Source of the DNA: Gammaproteobacteria bacterium
Lineage (GTDB): Bacteria; Pseudomonadota; Gammaproteobacteria; Steroidobacterales; Steroidobacteraceae
NCBI GenBank assembly: GCA_015655465.1
Contig: JAATEY010000025.1
Coordinates: forward strand, 1-54,366
Reading direction: 5' to 3'
Length of the DNA stretch: 54,366 nucleotides
Shown: in pieces, positions 15,784 through 25,959 of the stretch
Numbering within the stretch: the stretch's first letter is position 1
Layout: every line of letters starts with the position of its first letter
The notes under the pieces: model-generated
Told to the model about the DNA's origin: nothing
Database searches by the model: none
What the model saw: the letters and a program-made list of their open reading frames with translations, nothing else
Made by a program: the position numbers and the translations under genes

Positions 15784-17832
15784 ATGTCCAGCCAACCAGA
15801 GTCTCTCGTGGCCGCCTCGCCGGTGGAGCTCGCCAGAATCATATCGGCCGGATGGCGAATCGTGCTGGGTGCGGTGGTGGCCGCGATGCTCCTTGCTGCG
15901 TCCTACATCTATTTCATCGCCGAGAAGAAATTCACCGCCACCGGCGCCATCATGATAGAGCCTGCCGCGAACCTCTATCCGTCCACGCCGGGAGTCACCG
16001 AAGCCGGCACGCTGGACAAGTCGGCCATCGTCAGCCAGGGCGAGGCGCTGCGGTCGCGCGACCTGCTGCAAACCGTACAGAAGCGCCTTGATTCCGAGGG
16101 ACTTCAGACCGGTTCGCCTGCAGAAGCTGCACCTGCTCCCGCGGACGGCCGCGCGACTGGCGTCGAACGCCTGCAGGATGCGCTGAAGATAAAGGTCGTG
16201 GATGACAGCCATGTCATCACCGCGGAGTTCACCGATGAGCGACCGCAGGTTGCGGGGCGCGCCCTGACACTGCTGTTCGACGAGTACATCCAGCGCGAGG
16301 TGGACCGGAGAAGCGCGGCGAACGCGGCTGCCCGCCAGCAGTACGAGGCGCGCGCGGCGGCGCTCAAGACCGAGCTGGAATCCCTGAACCGGCAGATCGC
16401 TGCAGAATCAGCCCAGAGCGGGCGCTATCTTGCCGGCGGAACCACGATCCTGGCGAGCAACATGCAGGCCGCGGTGAACCAGCTGATCGACCTTCAGGCG
16501 CAGACCGCCGACGTGAGCGCGAAGATCAAGGCGGCCACCGCGGCCGTTGAAGGGGGCAGCTGGTCAGAAGCGGCGCGGACACTGCAGACCCCGACCATGC
16601 AGAGACTGCTGCAGAACGAGGTCGATCTTGAACTCGAAGCGCAGGCCGCCAGCGCCACGGGTCTGGCGGACCGCCATCCGAAAAGTCAGGCGCTGCAATC
16701 GAGAATATCGGACCTGCATAACCTGATAAGGCAGGAGATGCAGCATGGCCTCGTGGTGCTTGGCGAGAACAGGACCCGACTGCTGGAGCAGTCGCGCGAA
16801 CTGCAGGAGCAGATCGCGAGGCTGAAGTCGGGCAGTGGTCGTGAGTTGCAGGGGACGGCGACTCTCGAGCAGCTGGAGAGGAGCGCCGCAGGGTTGCGCG
16901 AGATGCTGAACCTGGTAGTGGGGCGACTGTATGACACTGCCGTGGCCCCCCGGGCGAATGCATGGATAGTGGAGGCTCCAACCGTGTCCTTCCAGCCGAC
17001 ATCGCCGCGGGTCGGAATAATTTTCCTTGGCGCGGCGCTGCTGGGTTTCATTGGCGGAGCGCTGGTTCCGCTGTGGCGGGAGGGCAGGCGGCGCGCGGAC
17101 CGGGCTGTTCTGGAGATCGATGGCGCCGGCGCGATGCCTTCGCTGTGGACCCTGCCGGCGCCACGGCCGAAGCTGCTGGCCGCGCGCGCACATGCGTCGA
17201 TCGACAATGAGCAGACGGAAAAGTGGCAGGAGACGTTGCGCGCGATCGGACACAGGCTGGCGTTGAAGTCCAGGGCTGGCCATGGTCTGGCCGTGGCGGT
17301 GGTATCCGCCCAACCCAAGGAGGGCAAGACGATGGTTGCCCTGGCCCTGTCGCGGACGCTGGCGAACGATGGCTACAAGGTGCTGCTCATCGATGGAGAC
17401 CTTCGCAAACCGGATATTCATCGCCGCGCGCGCGTGGGTCTGGAAGGCTCGTTCCATTCGGTATTGCGCGGGAGAGGAGACTGGCGTGCCCTGCTGCAGA
17501 GGGATCCGTCGTCGGGATTGCATCTCATAGCGCCCAGCGAGCCGGCCGACCTCTCGGCCGGCATCCTGCGCGAGGGCGGAATGCGGGAGCTTCTCGAAGC
17601 CGTCAGGCAGCACTACGACTTCGTCATCGTCGACTCCTCGCCGGTGCTGCGCGTGGCGGATGGGCTCTTCCTCCTCGATTACGTGGACAGTGCGATCCTG
17701 GTAAGCGGCGAACGCAATGGTCCTGAAGAAACGCGGCAGGTTCTCGAACAGCCCGGCTTTCCCCTGACAAAGGTCGAGGGAGTGGTTCGCCTCGGGAGAG
17801 GCAACGGGGCGTTGTCCTACCCGGGCTATTGA
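15784..17832 (+). CDS. Polysaccharide co-polymerase with fused BY-kinase domain (Wzc/EpsB-like)
   Basis: 682 residues from ATG 15784. TM1 at about residues 22-45, Wzz-type periplasmic domain, long coiled coils near 185-215 and 325-365, TM2 at about 409-432. The cytoplasmic kinase has Walker A AQPKEGKTM near 509, Walker A' LLIDGDLRKPD near 534 and Walker B FVIVDSSP near 612. It controls chain length and, with an outer-membrane channel, export. The C-terminus is short of the usual tyrosine cluster: only SYPGY is present. Located 47 bases after the priming transferase. Confidence 0.92.
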   Translation: MSSQPESLVAASPVELARIISAGWRIVLGAVVAAMLLAASYIYFIAEKKFTATGAIMIEPAANLYPSTPGVTEAGTLDKSAIVSQGEALRSRDLLQTVQKRLDSEGLQTGSPAEAAPAPADGRATGVERLQDALKIKVVDDSHVITAEFTDERPQVAGRALTLLFDEYIQREVDRRSAANAAARQQYEARAAALKTELESLNRQIAAESAQSGRYLAGGTTILASNMQAAVNQLIDLQAQTADVSAKIKAATAAVEGGSWSEAARTLQTPTMQRLLQNEVDLELEAQAASATGLADRHPKSQALQSRISDLHNLIRQEMQHGLVVLGENRTRLLEQSRELQEQIARLKSGSGRELQGTATLEQLERSAAGLREMLNLVVGRLYDTAVAPRANAWIVEAPTVSFQPTSPRVGIIFLGAALLGFIGGALVPLWREGRRRADRAVLEIDGAGAMPSLWTLPAPRPKLLAARAHASIDNEQTEKWQETLRAIGHRLALKSRAGHGLAVAVVSAQPKEGKTMVALALSRTLANDGYKVLLIDGDLRKPDIHRRARVGLEGSFHSVLRGRGDWRALLQRDPSSGLHLIAPSEPADLSAGILREGGMRELLEAVRQHYDFVIVDSSPVLRVADGLFLLDYVDSAILVSGERNGPEETRQVLEQPGFPLTKVEGVVRLGRGNGALSYPGY

Positions 17833-17833
17833 C

Positions 17834-19171
17834 ATGAGCATCACCTGGATCGGCTATGTACTGATGGCAGCCTCGGCTGTGGTGTTCGCGCGCCGCTGGA
17901 GGCAGTTGCTGTACCTGGCGATCTTCTTCTCCGCGTTTTCCGCAACCTCGGTGCTCAACATCGAATCCCTGACTTTCGGTGTCACCCCCTATATCTACTT
18001 CGCTCTTCTCTATTGCGCTGCCGGGCTTCTGACCGGCGGCTACCGCGCATTGCAGCAGGCTGCCCCCTTCCGCGATACGGTGCTGGCGGGAGTGGCGGTA
18101 TTCGCAGTGATCGCCATGCTGGCGACGATAGTCGCCGGCATCGACGGGCGGGCCGGCCTGGGGTCCATCACCCAGTCGGCGTATCTCTCGCTGGGGCTGG
18201 TGATGACCGGGGTCGTGGCATTTGCGCTGGGGAATCCTGAAGTCCGTCTGCAGTCCTTCCGCGCGTTGCGCTATGGAGGAATGTGTGTCGCCGTCTGGGG
18301 AATCTTCCAGCTGGCATGCGGTTACGCGGGCATCGAAAACCCCAGCGGCATCTTCAACAACAGCGTCAGTGACTTTGCCGACCTGTACGACCAGCGGCTC
18401 GCAGGCGGCGTGCATCGCATCTCGTCGGTTTCGGTCGAGCCGTCGTTTCTCGCCTTCTCGCTGGTGCACGTATTTGCGTTTGCCAGTACCCGCATGGTGT
18501 GGGGAAGCGCCTCCGTCAAGAAAGCGGAAGCGGCGACGGTACTGCTGACGGGGGCCTGCCTGGTGCTGTCGACTTCCAGTACCGCATATGTCGGCCTGCT
18601 GGTGTGCGCGGCAATGCTGATGATCGCGCAGCCCGTGCGGATGACGCTCACTGGTGGCCTGCTGGCCGTAGCCGCCATGCTGTTGCTGCTCTACTTCAGC
18701 GGGTTCGCGGCAGTGCTGGACGAGGTCACGCTGAGCAAGCTGGACACCTGGTCATTCAAGGACCGCTTTGCCAACACCCAGCGTGGCTGGGAGCTGTTCC
18801 TCTCGAGGCCGGCGCTGGGAAGCGGGTGGGGAAGCTCGCAGGACAGCCTGCCGATAATGTTGCTGGCCAATGTCGGTTTGATCGGCCTGGTTGCCTTTCT
18901 GCTGGCCATGACCTGGACACTGGTGGGAACCGGAAAAGCGCTCGCGGCCCGGCCCAATGCAGCTGCCGGGGATCTCTGGCTGGATTGCGCCGGCTGTCAG
19001 ACAGCGTTGTACGCCTCCCTGGCGATGAGCATCGCATCGGGCTTCAAGTACGTGGTTTTCGATTTCTGGTTCATGTGGGGCGCGAGCATCGCGACCGTGG
19101 CAGCACTGCACTGGTCGAAGCCCGTGCCACACCGCCAGGACAATCTGATCGTGCCCGTAATCGCGACCTGA
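17834..19171 (+). CDS. Wzy/O-antigen-ligase-like polysaccharide polymerase
   Basis: 445 residues with ten or more membrane segments, starting one base after the kinase stop. The large periplasmic loop holds RISSVSVEPSFLAFSLVH, and a later segment has FSRPALGSGWG-like residues (SRPALGSGWGSSQD near 320); both are features of the Wzy_C/O-antigen ligase superfamily. It likely joins repeat units in the periplasm. Sequence conservation is low in this class, so the assignment rests on topology, these motifs and position in the cluster. Confidence 0.85.
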   Translation: MSITWIGYVLMAASAVVFARRWRQLLYLAIFFSAFSATSVLNIESLTFGVTPYIYFALLYCAAGLLTGGYRALQQAAPFRDTVLAGVAVFAVIAMLATIVAGIDGRAGLGSITQSAYLSLGLVMTGVVAFALGNPEVRLQSFRALRYGGMCVAVWGIFQLACGYAGIENPSGIFNNSVSDFADLYDQRLAGGVHRISSVSVEPSFLAFSLVHVFAFASTRMVWGSASVKKAEAATVLLTGACLVLSTSSTAYVGLLVCAAMLMIAQPVRMTLTGGLLAVAAMLLLLYFSGFAAVLDEVTLSKLDTWSFKDRFANTQRGWELFLSRPALGSGWGSSQDSLPIMLLANVGLIGLVAFLLAMTWTLVGTGKALAARPNAAAGDLWLDCAGCQTALYASLAMSIASGFKYVVFDFWFMWGASIATVAALHWSKPVPHRQDNLIVPVIAT

Positions 19172-19184
19172 GGAGCAAGCAGAG

Positions 19185-20036
19185 ATGAATCCAGTGATTG
19201 TCAGTGGCGCCGACGCAAAGTATTACGACCTTCTCCTGGGAGCGGTGATGAGCGCATTGCGCATGCGCTCGGATCCGCAGGAGGTCGTGGTGCTGGATTT
19301 CGGTCTGACCTCCGCCAAGCGCGCCCATGTCACGTCACTGGGCGCGCGCGTGGTGGACCCGAATGACGTGGCGGAAGTACGGCCGATCATCAAGGGACTG
19401 CGTGTCGCCGAGGCCGCACTGATGGTACGCCCGTTCCTGCCGCAGCTGCTTCCCGGATGCTCACCGATCATGTGGCTGGACAGCGATGCCTGGATTCAGC
19501 GCAAGTGGGCCCTTGATGGCTACCTGTCGGCAGCAATGAATGCGGATGTGGTGGTGGCCAAGGAGAGGCACGCGCAGTACCAGCTGCGTCCGCGACTGCT
19601 GTTCTGGGAATGGCGCCACCTGGTCAAGGCCTGCGGCCTGGTGACCGGCACCGCGCTCGCCCTGAAGGAACACGTCAACGCCGGCGTGTTCGCGGCAAGA
19701 GCCGACAGCCCCCTCTGGCCGATCTGGCAACGCACCCTGATGCAGATATTCGAGAAGACCGGCAAAGCTGCGCCTTACGACCAGATGGCATTGAACTACT
19801 GCGTCTACGGGGCAGGACTTGAGAGCATCGTCCTGGATGCGAGATTCAACTGGATATGCAAACGCCGCGTACCCACATGGGATGCGGGGACCCTGGCGCT
19901 GAACGTTCCAGGATCCGACGCGCGCAAGGCCATCGGCATCATTCACCTTGCCGGCGTCGGCAAGGACGATGAACTCCCGTTGCCCAGGGTGGGTGGCGGC
20001 ACCGAGCGCCTGACGTTGCGATTTCCGGCGATGTGA
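19185..20036 (+). CDS. GT8-like glycosyltransferase
   Basis: 283 residues with AGGAG ten bases before the ATG. It opens NPVIVSGADAKYYDLLLGAV, and has MWLDSDAWIQ near residues 96-105, a DxD-type metal/nucleotide-sugar site. Then HVNAGVFAARADSPLW and DQMALNYCVYGAG follow, both typical of GT8 and related retaining transferases, with a late IIHLAG strand. No membrane span, so cytoplasmic. The donor sugar cannot be told. Confidence 0.75.
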   Translation: MNPVIVSGADAKYYDLLLGAVMSALRMRSDPQEVVVLDFGLTSAKRAHVTSLGARVVDPNDVAEVRPIIKGLRVAEAALMVRPFLPQLLPGCSPIMWLDSDAWIQRKWALDGYLSAAMNADVVVAKERHAQYQLRPRLLFWEWRHLVKACGLVTGTALALKEHVNAGVFAARADSPLWPIWQRTLMQIFEKTGKAAPYDQMALNYCVYGAGLESIVLDARFNWICKRRVPTWDAGTLALNVPGSDARKAIGIIHLAGVGKDDELPLPRVGGGTERLTLRFPAM

Positions 20037-20054
20037 GGCACCGGAACCAGCATC

Positions 20055-21209
20055 ATGCGAATCGGAATCGACGCCAGGTGGATGTTCAGGGACATCGTCA
20101 ATACCCAGTTTTCACTGCTGGGGACGCTGTTGCGCCAGAACGCCCGCAGTCCCTACGACGCCACATTCGTCCTGTACACGGACGAGCTGAACGGCAAGCA
20201 GCAGCACGACCAGGGTGGGAACGTGGTCGTGCGCCAGCTGAATGCGTTGAAGGCCAGGTCCGGCGCCGAACACACCAGCCTGCTCGAAGACCTGTGGTGG
20301 TTCGGCAGGACGATACCGGCGGCACTGGTCGACGACGGCATCACGGTGTTCGTGTCGCCGTACTACCGGGCGCCGCGCGTCAGTGTGCCGGTGATCAACA
20401 TGGTTCACGACCTGTCATTCCTGGTGCTGCAGCGGGAGCTGTTGCCCGGGCACCTGCAGGGCAGGTTCAAGCGCGCCGTGCTGCGCCGGCTGTTCCAGTT
20501 CTACTGCCGCCACGTCGCCTCCCACACGGTCACTGTTTCCGAATACTCGAAGCAGTGTGTGATCGAGCGCCTTTGCATGGAACCGGGGCGCATATCGGTC
20601 TGTTACAACGGCGTCGACACGGATCTGCTGGCGGCGGCGCGCCAGCAGGTGGATCGCGACTCGGGCCGGCCAGCCGGGAACTACCTGCTGTACGTCGGCT
20701 TCAACAGTCCCAACAAGAATCTCGTCGGCCTGCTGCGGGCATATGCCCTGCTTCCAGCAGAGTTCCGCGCGGCGCATCCACTGGTGCTGCGCACCAGGCC
20801 GGGAGAAGAGCAGCAGATCGTGCACGCCCAGGGACTGTCTGCGACGGTGCGGTATTCCTCCGATCACCTGTCCAATGACGGAATTGCCGCGCTGGTCGCA
20901 GGCGCGAGGGTGCTGATACTGGTGTCGCACGACGAGGGATTCGGTCTTCCGGCCGTGGAGGCACTGGCCGCGGGAGTGCCCGTGGTGGTCTCGCGGGGAG
21001 GCGCGCTCTCCGAAGTCACCCAGAGCTCGATGATCGCGGAGGATCCGCGAGATCCACGCAGCATTGCCATGGGCATTGCCCGCGCTGTCGAACACGGCGG
21101 CTCGCGCGAACTGCGTACGCGCTGCCACGAGATCGCCTCCCGCTATTCCATCCAGCGTGCGGCGGATGCGCTGATGGGCGTCATTGCACAGCGGTCGAGG
21201 CCGGAATGA
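20055..21209 (+). CDS. GT4 family glycosyltransferase
   Basis: 384 residues, starting MRIGIDARWMFRD, the usual GT4 opening (GIDAR). Middle region INMVHDLSFLVL and HTVTVSEYSK, then LLYVGFNSPNKNLVGLLRAY starting the second Rossmann half. The retaining-transferase motif EGFGLPAVEALAAGVPVV lies near residues 294-311. It acts in the cytoplasm on the lipid-linked repeat unit. The stop overlaps the flippase start as ATGA, so the two are coupled. Confidence 0.92.
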   Translation: MRIGIDARWMFRDIVNTQFSLLGTLLRQNARSPYDATFVLYTDELNGKQQHDQGGNVVVRQLNALKARSGAEHTSLLEDLWWFGRTIPAALVDDGITVFVSPYYRAPRVSVPVINMVHDLSFLVLQRELLPGHLQGRFKRAVLRRLFQFYCRHVASHTVTVSEYSKQCVIERLCMEPGRISVCYNGVDTDLLAAARQQVDRDSGRPAGNYLLYVGFNSPNKNLVGLLRAYALLPAEFRAAHPLVLRTRPGEEQQIVHAQGLSATVRYSSDHLSNDGIAALVAGARVLILVSHDEGFGLPAVEALAAGVPVVVSRGGALSEVTQSSMIAEDPRDPRSIAMGIARAVEHGGSRELRTRCHEIASRYSIQRAADALMGVIAQRSRPE

Positions 21210-22492
21210 GATCGGCAGGCGGGCAATTGAACTGGAACTTCATCGTCACGGGCTGGAGAGGGCTGCAGGTATCCGGCACCGCCTCGATGACACTTGGCCA
21301 GCTGGCCCGGCTCGGTACGCAGGCCCTGTACTTCATCATCGCCGCCCGCGCGCTCGGTCCGGCGGAATACGGTTCATTCGCAGCGGCTGCCGCGCTCGCG
21401 GGCGTGGCGGCGCCGTTCGCGAACTGGGGGGCGGGCGAGGTCCTGCTCCAGAATGTCTCCCGCTCGCGGCACGACTTTGCGGTCGAGTGGGGGACAGCGC
21501 TCAGTACGATCGGCAGGTTCGGACTGGTGGGAGTGCTGCTCACCACTGCGGCCGCGGCAATGCTGTTTCCCGCAATACCGCTGGTACTGATCATCGCGGT
21601 GGCCGCGGCGGAGTTCTGGTTCGCCGGCGTCGTGGCAGCTGCAGCCAACGCCTTCCAGGCCGCCGAGGATTTCAGGCGCGCCACACGCGTCTGGTTCGTG
21701 CTGAGCGCCGCCAGACTGGGCGGAGCGGCGCTGGTCGTGCTGCTGATCCACAAGCCCGTCGCAACTCACTGGGGCATCGTGTACGTGCTTTCCAGCGGGG
21801 TTGCGGCGCTGATCGTGGCGCTGGCCGTCAATCGCCACATGGGGCCGCCGCGCCGCGGGGCAGGTCCAGCCAGTCGCGTCAAAGGCTTCGAATTCGCAGT
21901 CAGCCTGTCGTCCGGATCCTTGTCCGCCGAGGTGGGCAAGATGAGTCTTTCGCGCTTCGATCGACTGGAAGTGACTGGCGCCTATGCTGCCGCGGACCGG
22001 ATCATCGGCGTGATATCCGTGCCGATCCTGGCCGTACTCTGCGCCTCCTATCCGCGTCTGCATCGCGCGGGACTGCTTGGCATGCGTGCCGCGATTCGCC
22101 TGTGCCTGCCGCTGCTTTCGGTGACGTTGCTGTATGCCTTCGGGGCCGCGGTGGTGGCGTATTTCTGTGCGCCTCTCATCGAACACTTCCTGGGAGTCGC
22201 GTACCAGCAGGCGATCGCCGCCTGCCAGTTCCTGTGCGGCCTGCTCGTGCTCAGGACATTGACGTCCTTTGCGGCGAATTGCCTGACGGCCACGAACCAT
22301 CAGCGATGGCGCAGCGCCGCCCAGGTCGCCGGCGCGTGCCTGAGCGCGACACTGGCATTCACGCTGGTCCAGAACTACAGCTGGCGCGGAGTCGCAGTCG
22401 CGGCCCTGGTTTCGGAAGCGGTGCTGGCTTCCCTGCTGTGGATTCTGATCTTCACGGTGGCCGCGAGGGAGCGGCGTACGGAACAAGGATAG
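21206..22492 (+). CDS. Wzx-type polysaccharide flippase
   Basis: 428 residues, ATG overlapping the previous stop by four bases. About 12 membrane spans. The first two carry GQLARLGTQALYFIIAARAL, GPAEYGSFAAAAAL, the signature of the polysaccharide synthase/MOP flippase family. It moves the undecaprenyl-linked repeat unit to the periplasm for the polymerase. Together with the priming transferase, co-polymerase and polymerase it completes an inner-membrane Wzx/Wzy pathway. Confidence 0.9.
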   Translation: MRSAGGQLNWNFIVTGWRGLQVSGTASMTLGQLARLGTQALYFIIAARALGPAEYGSFAAAAALAGVAAPFANWGAGEVLLQNVSRSRHDFAVEWGTALSTIGRFGLVGVLLTTAAAAMLFPAIPLVLIIAVAAAEFWFAGVVAAAANAFQAAEDFRRATRVWFVLSAARLGGAALVVLLIHKPVATHWGIVYVLSSGVAALIVALAVNRHMGPPRRGAGPASRVKGFEFAVSLSSGSLSAEVGKMSLSRFDRLEVTGAYAAADRIIGVISVPILAVLCASYPRLHRAGLLGMRAAIRLCLPLLSVTLLYAFGAAVVAYFCAPLIEHFLGVAYQQAIAACQFLCGLLVLRTLTSFAANCLTATNHQRWRSAAQVAGACLSATLAFTLVQNYSWRGVAVAALVSEAVLASLLWILIFTVAARERRTEQG

Positions 22493-22499
22493 CCTGCCA

Positions 22500-23993
22500 A
22501 TGTCACCACGCGAAAGTTCATCTCCTGCCGCATTGTCCAATGGTCTTCGTTCCCTGCTGTTATTGCTTGGACTGGCGGTTTGCGCAGTTCCGCAGGTCCA
22601 GTCGCAGACACTGGAAGTGGACTTCAGCCGGGTCGTGCGCGAATCGGGCCCCTACATGTTCGGTGGCGCGCATGTCCCGCCTCCTGAACACCCCGGAGCG
22701 ATGGATGCGCTGCGTACTGCAGGCGTGGGGCATATCCGTTTCGACGTCTCGCTCGAAGACATCCTGCCCGCGAACATCACCCTGCAGGACTACCTCGCGA
22801 ACCGCAACGGCGTCGCAGATCCGGCGCGCTGGAACTGGGGACTGGAGTCGGAAATCAACAGGGTGCGTGCTGCCGGACTTGCGGCATACGGCATCCTCCT
22901 CTGGAACCCCAGGTGGCTGACGAAGAACGGCCAGAACAACGGGGAGGTCGTGAACTACGACGTGTGGGAGGACATCGTCCACAAGGTCCTTGTGCGGATG
23001 GGATCCCGGTTCGAATACATCGAGATCTGGAACGAGCCTTGCTGGACGGCGTTTCTCGACCTGGGGCCGGAATGGTCATCGGAAAAGGTCAAGCAGGTGA
23101 CGGTGGAATATCACCGTCGGGCGCTGCGGGCGGCGCAGGGTCTTGGCCTGAAGCTCGGCGGCCCCGCGTGCTATGGCTGGTGGCGCGACACCCTCATCGA
23201 GGCGATTCTCGCCGACAGCTTCATCCGCCAGCAGATCAGTTTCATTTCGTGGCACTACTACGACAAGGATCAATCGGACTACGTCGATTTCGAACGGACC
23301 GTGGCGCTGGTGCGCGAGCGTGCCGGCAGGGACCTGGAGATACACGTCAGTGAATGGAACTACAGCGCTGGCCCGGAAAGCTACCCTGAATACCAGAACA
23401 GTCCCAGGGCAACGGCGTGGGTGGCCAGGAAGCTGATCCAGTTCTATCGCCTCGGGGTCGACTCGGCCACCATGTACCACCTGAGCAACGGTCCATGGGG
23501 ATACGAATACAAGGAAGGCAACGGCAAGTGGGGAGGATATGAGTGGCGGGACGGACGCGCGTATCCGTACGGCTTTCTTTCCGCTTTCGCCCTGTTCGCA
23601 CGCACTCTGGGGCTCAGCCAGGCCGGTGCGAAAGTCGGCATAGTCGATTCGAAAGAAACGGACATGCCTGCGTCGCTGAACGGCGTTGCGCTGAAGAACG
23701 GGGCGCAGGCCAACGTGATCCTGCTGGCCAATCATGGTTCCGGCCAAACCGGCAGGGTGTCGATTCGCGTCAAATTGCCGCCGGGGGGTGCAGCGGCCGC
23801 TGCGGTACAGGCATTTGGTGCCGGTACGGATGGCAAGGTATTCGACGCCATTTCCCTGCTGCGTGAAAACCTGGTCGTGCCACGCGATGGATACGCGGTG
23901 ATTCAGGTCCAGGTGCCAGCCTACACGGCCGTCGGCCTGCGGCTGGACTGGAGGGCGTTGCCCGCTGCGCCTTTGTTGAGTCCCATCCCATGA
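22500..23993 (+). CDS. Secreted GH39-like glycoside hydrolase (PslG-like)
   Basis: 497 residues; signal peptide with a hydrophobic core LLLLLGLAVCAV and cleavage near VQSQ (about residue 36). A TIM-barrel (clan GH-A) follows, with acid/base Glu in IEIWNEP near 174-180 and the nucleophile Glu in IHVSEWNY near 280-287; WHYYDKD lies between. A C-terminal beta domain starts near 385. PslG in Pseudomonas psl is a GH39 enzyme inside an exopolysaccharide cluster that cuts its own polymer, so a matching role in trimming or release is likely here. The stop overlaps the methyltransferase ATG. Confidence 0.85.
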   Translation: MSPRESSSPAALSNGLRSLLLLLGLAVCAVPQVQSQTLEVDFSRVVRESGPYMFGGAHVPPPEHPGAMDALRTAGVGHIRFDVSLEDILPANITLQDYLANRNGVADPARWNWGLESEINRVRAAGLAAYGILLWNPRWLTKNGQNNGEVVNYDVWEDIVHKVLVRMGSRFEYIEIWNEPCWTAFLDLGPEWSSEKVKQVTVEYHRRALRAAQGLGLKLGGPACYGWWRDTLIEAILADSFIRQQISFISWHYYDKDQSDYVDFERTVALVRERAGRDLEIHVSEWNYSAGPESYPEYQNSPRATAWVARKLIQFYRLGVDSATMYHLSNGPWGYEYKEGNGKWGGYEWRDGRAYPYGFLSAFALFARTLGLSQAGAKVGIVDSKETDMPASLNGVALKNGAQANVILLANHGSGQTGRVSIRVKLPPGGAAAAAVQAFGAGTDGKVFDAISLLRENLVVPRDGYAVIQVQVPAYTAVGLRLDWRALPAAPLLSPIP

Positions 23994-24778
23994 AGATCAG
24001 GCCACGCAATGCCGTGTTGAAACGCCTTGCCAAGCGCTGCATGCCTGCCTCGTTGCTGGCGCTGCGCTCGCACCTGCTGACGCGCAGCATGGACCGTGCC
24101 TTCGCGCAACTGGGCAATCCGGAGGCGTTCGGCAAGATCTATCGCGACGGAGTGTGGGGCGGTGCAGAGGATGGATTCTGCTCGGGGCTCGGGAGCCATG
24201 ATCGCATCACGGTCGAGCGTTATGTGCAGGCGGTCTGCTCCTTCCTTGCGCGGACGGAACGCAAGCTGGATGTCGTAGACCTGGGTTGCGGTGATTTCTC
24301 CGTGGGCTCCAGGATCCGGAACTCCTGTGGTCTTTATGTCGCCTGCGACGTGGTGCCCGCGCTCATCCGGAGGAACGAGCTCAAATACGCGGAGCTGGAC
24401 GTGAGGTTCACCTGCCTCGACGCGACACGGGACGCGTTGCCCGCCGGTGAGGTGTGCTTTGTACGCCAGGTACTTCAGCATCTCAGCAACGCGCAGATTG
24501 CGGCGATTGTTCCCAGGCTGTGCGGGTTCCGGCACCTGATCGTTACCGAACATGTTCCGCGTGGGGTCTTCAGGGCAAATCTCGACAAACGCACGGGGCC
24601 CACGACGCGCATCACGCAATTCAGGCCCAGCGGGGTGGTGCTTTCCCAGCCACCCTTCAACCTGCGCGCCCGTGAATCGGAGACGCTGCTGCGTGTGGAC
24701 GATGAGCTGGGCGGGGAGATAGTGACCACGTACTACTTTGAACCCTGCCTCGAGCGGCTGGCAGAGCCCGCAGAATGA
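23990..24778 (+). CDS. Class I SAM-dependent methyltransferase
   Basis: 262 residues, start coupled by ATGA overlap to the glycosidase. Motif I VDLGCGDFSVGSRI lies near residues 95-108, then an acidic strand end YVACDVVPALI and FVRQVLQHLSNAQI. This is a Methyltransf_23/25-like fold. In the middle of an exopolysaccharide operon it most likely O-methylates a sugar or caps the chain. The substrate is inference only. Ends coupled to the next glycosyltransferase (ATGA-type overlap). Confidence 0.85.
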   Translation: MKIRPRNAVLKRLAKRCMPASLLALRSHLLTRSMDRAFAQLGNPEAFGKIYRDGVWGGAEDGFCSGLGSHDRITVERYVQAVCSFLARTERKLDVVDLGCGDFSVGSRIRNSCGLYVACDVVPALIRRNELKYAELDVRFTCLDATRDALPAGEVCFVRQVLQHLSNAQIAAIVPRLCGFRHLIVTEHVPRGVFRANLDKRTGPTTRITQFRPSGVVLSQPPFNLRARESETLLRVDDELGGEIVTTYYFEPCLERLAEPAE

Positions 24779-25959
24779 TGGAGCCAGGCACGGACATTTT
24801 TCCAGGTGGCGAAAAGGTAGCGGTCGTTCACGACTGGCTCAACAGTTACGTGGGTGGAGAAAGGGTGCTGGAGCAGATCATCGCCGTCGCACCGGCAGCA
24901 GATCTCTTCGTGACCTTCGACAACATGGAAGGGCAGGACCGCGGCTTCCTGGGCGGCAAGATTCCGCGCACCTCCTTCCTGCAGAACTGGCCATTCGTGC
25001 GCAAGCGGTACACGAAGTTCCTGCCGCTATTGACTCTCGCGGTCGAGCAACTGGACGTCACCGGCTATGATGTGGTTCTCTCCAGCAGCGCTTCGATCGG
25101 CAAGGGCGTAATCACCTCCGCCGACCAGATGCATGTTGCCTATGTGCATTCGCCGATGCGCTACGCCTGGGATCTGCAGCATCAGTACCTGAGGGATTTC
25201 GGACTCACCGGGGGGCTGCGGGCCTTTGCGGCGCGATCGGTCCTGCATCACGCACGCATGTGGGACCTGCGCGCGGCAAATGGCGTGGACCATTTCGTCG
25301 CCAACTCCCAGTACATTGCGCGCAGGATCTGGCGTGTATATCGGCGCAGCGCCGATGTCGTCTACCCCCCGGTCGATACGGAAGCGTTCACTTCACGGGA
25401 AGACAAGGATTCATTCTATCTGGCTGCATCGCGGCTGGTGCCGTACAAGAGAATGGACGCCATCGTGCAGGCCTTTTCCCTGCTGCCGTCCCGCAGGCTG
25501 GTCGTGATCGGCGCGGGACCGGAAATGAGCCGCCTCAAGGCGGCAGCCGGACCGAACGTCGAGATCCTCGGGTATCAACCCCCCGGCGTCCTCAGGGATC
25601 ACATGCAGCGTGCGCGGGCATTCCTGTTCGCAGCGGAAGAGGATTTCGGGATCACGCCGGTGGAGGCGCAGGCCTGCGGCACTCCCGTAATCGCCTATGG
25701 CAGGGGTGGAGTCACAGAAACCGTTCGCGGGCTGGACACCGATCAACCAACCGGCGTGTTTTTCGCAGAGCAGACGCCTGGTCATGTTGCCGAGGCCGTC
25801 CAGGAATTCGAACGCCACGAGCACCAGATCCTGCCCGCCGCATGCAGGGCCAACGCGATGCGATTCTCCATCGGGAATTTCCGGCGCAACTATGCGCTCA
25901 AGGTAAGGGAGTTGTGGGACAACTTCGACTGGAAACGTCCGCGGAGCGCGGCATGCTGA
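24775..25959 (+). CDS. GT4 family glycosyltransferase (WbaZ-like)
   Basis: 394 residues; start overlaps the methyltransferase stop. It opens VAVVHDWLNSYVGGERVLEQI and has VAYVHSPMRYAWDL, FVANSQYIARRI and PPVDTEAF, a sequence order well known from mannosyltransferases of the WbaZ type. The C-terminal donor-binding motif EEDFGITPVEAQACGTPV lies near residue 288. It probably adds mannose or a related sugar; the specificity is inferred from family resemblance. Confidence 0.9.
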   Translation: MMEPGTDIFPGGEKVAVVHDWLNSYVGGERVLEQIIAVAPAADLFVTFDNMEGQDRGFLGGKIPRTSFLQNWPFVRKRYTKFLPLLTLAVEQLDVTGYDVVLSSSASIGKGVITSADQMHVAYVHSPMRYAWDLQHQYLRDFGLTGGLRAFAARSVLHHARMWDLRAANGVDHFVANSQYIARRIWRVYRRSADVVYPPVDTEAFTSREDKDSFYLAASRLVPYKRMDAIVQAFSLLPSRRLVVIGAGPEMSRLKAAAGPNVEILGYQPPGVLRDHMQRARAFLFAAEEDFGITPVEAQACGTPVIAYGRGGVTETVRGLDTDQPTGVFFAEQTPGHVAEAVQEFERHEHQILPAACRANAMRFSIGNFRRNYALKVRELWDNFDWKRPRSAAC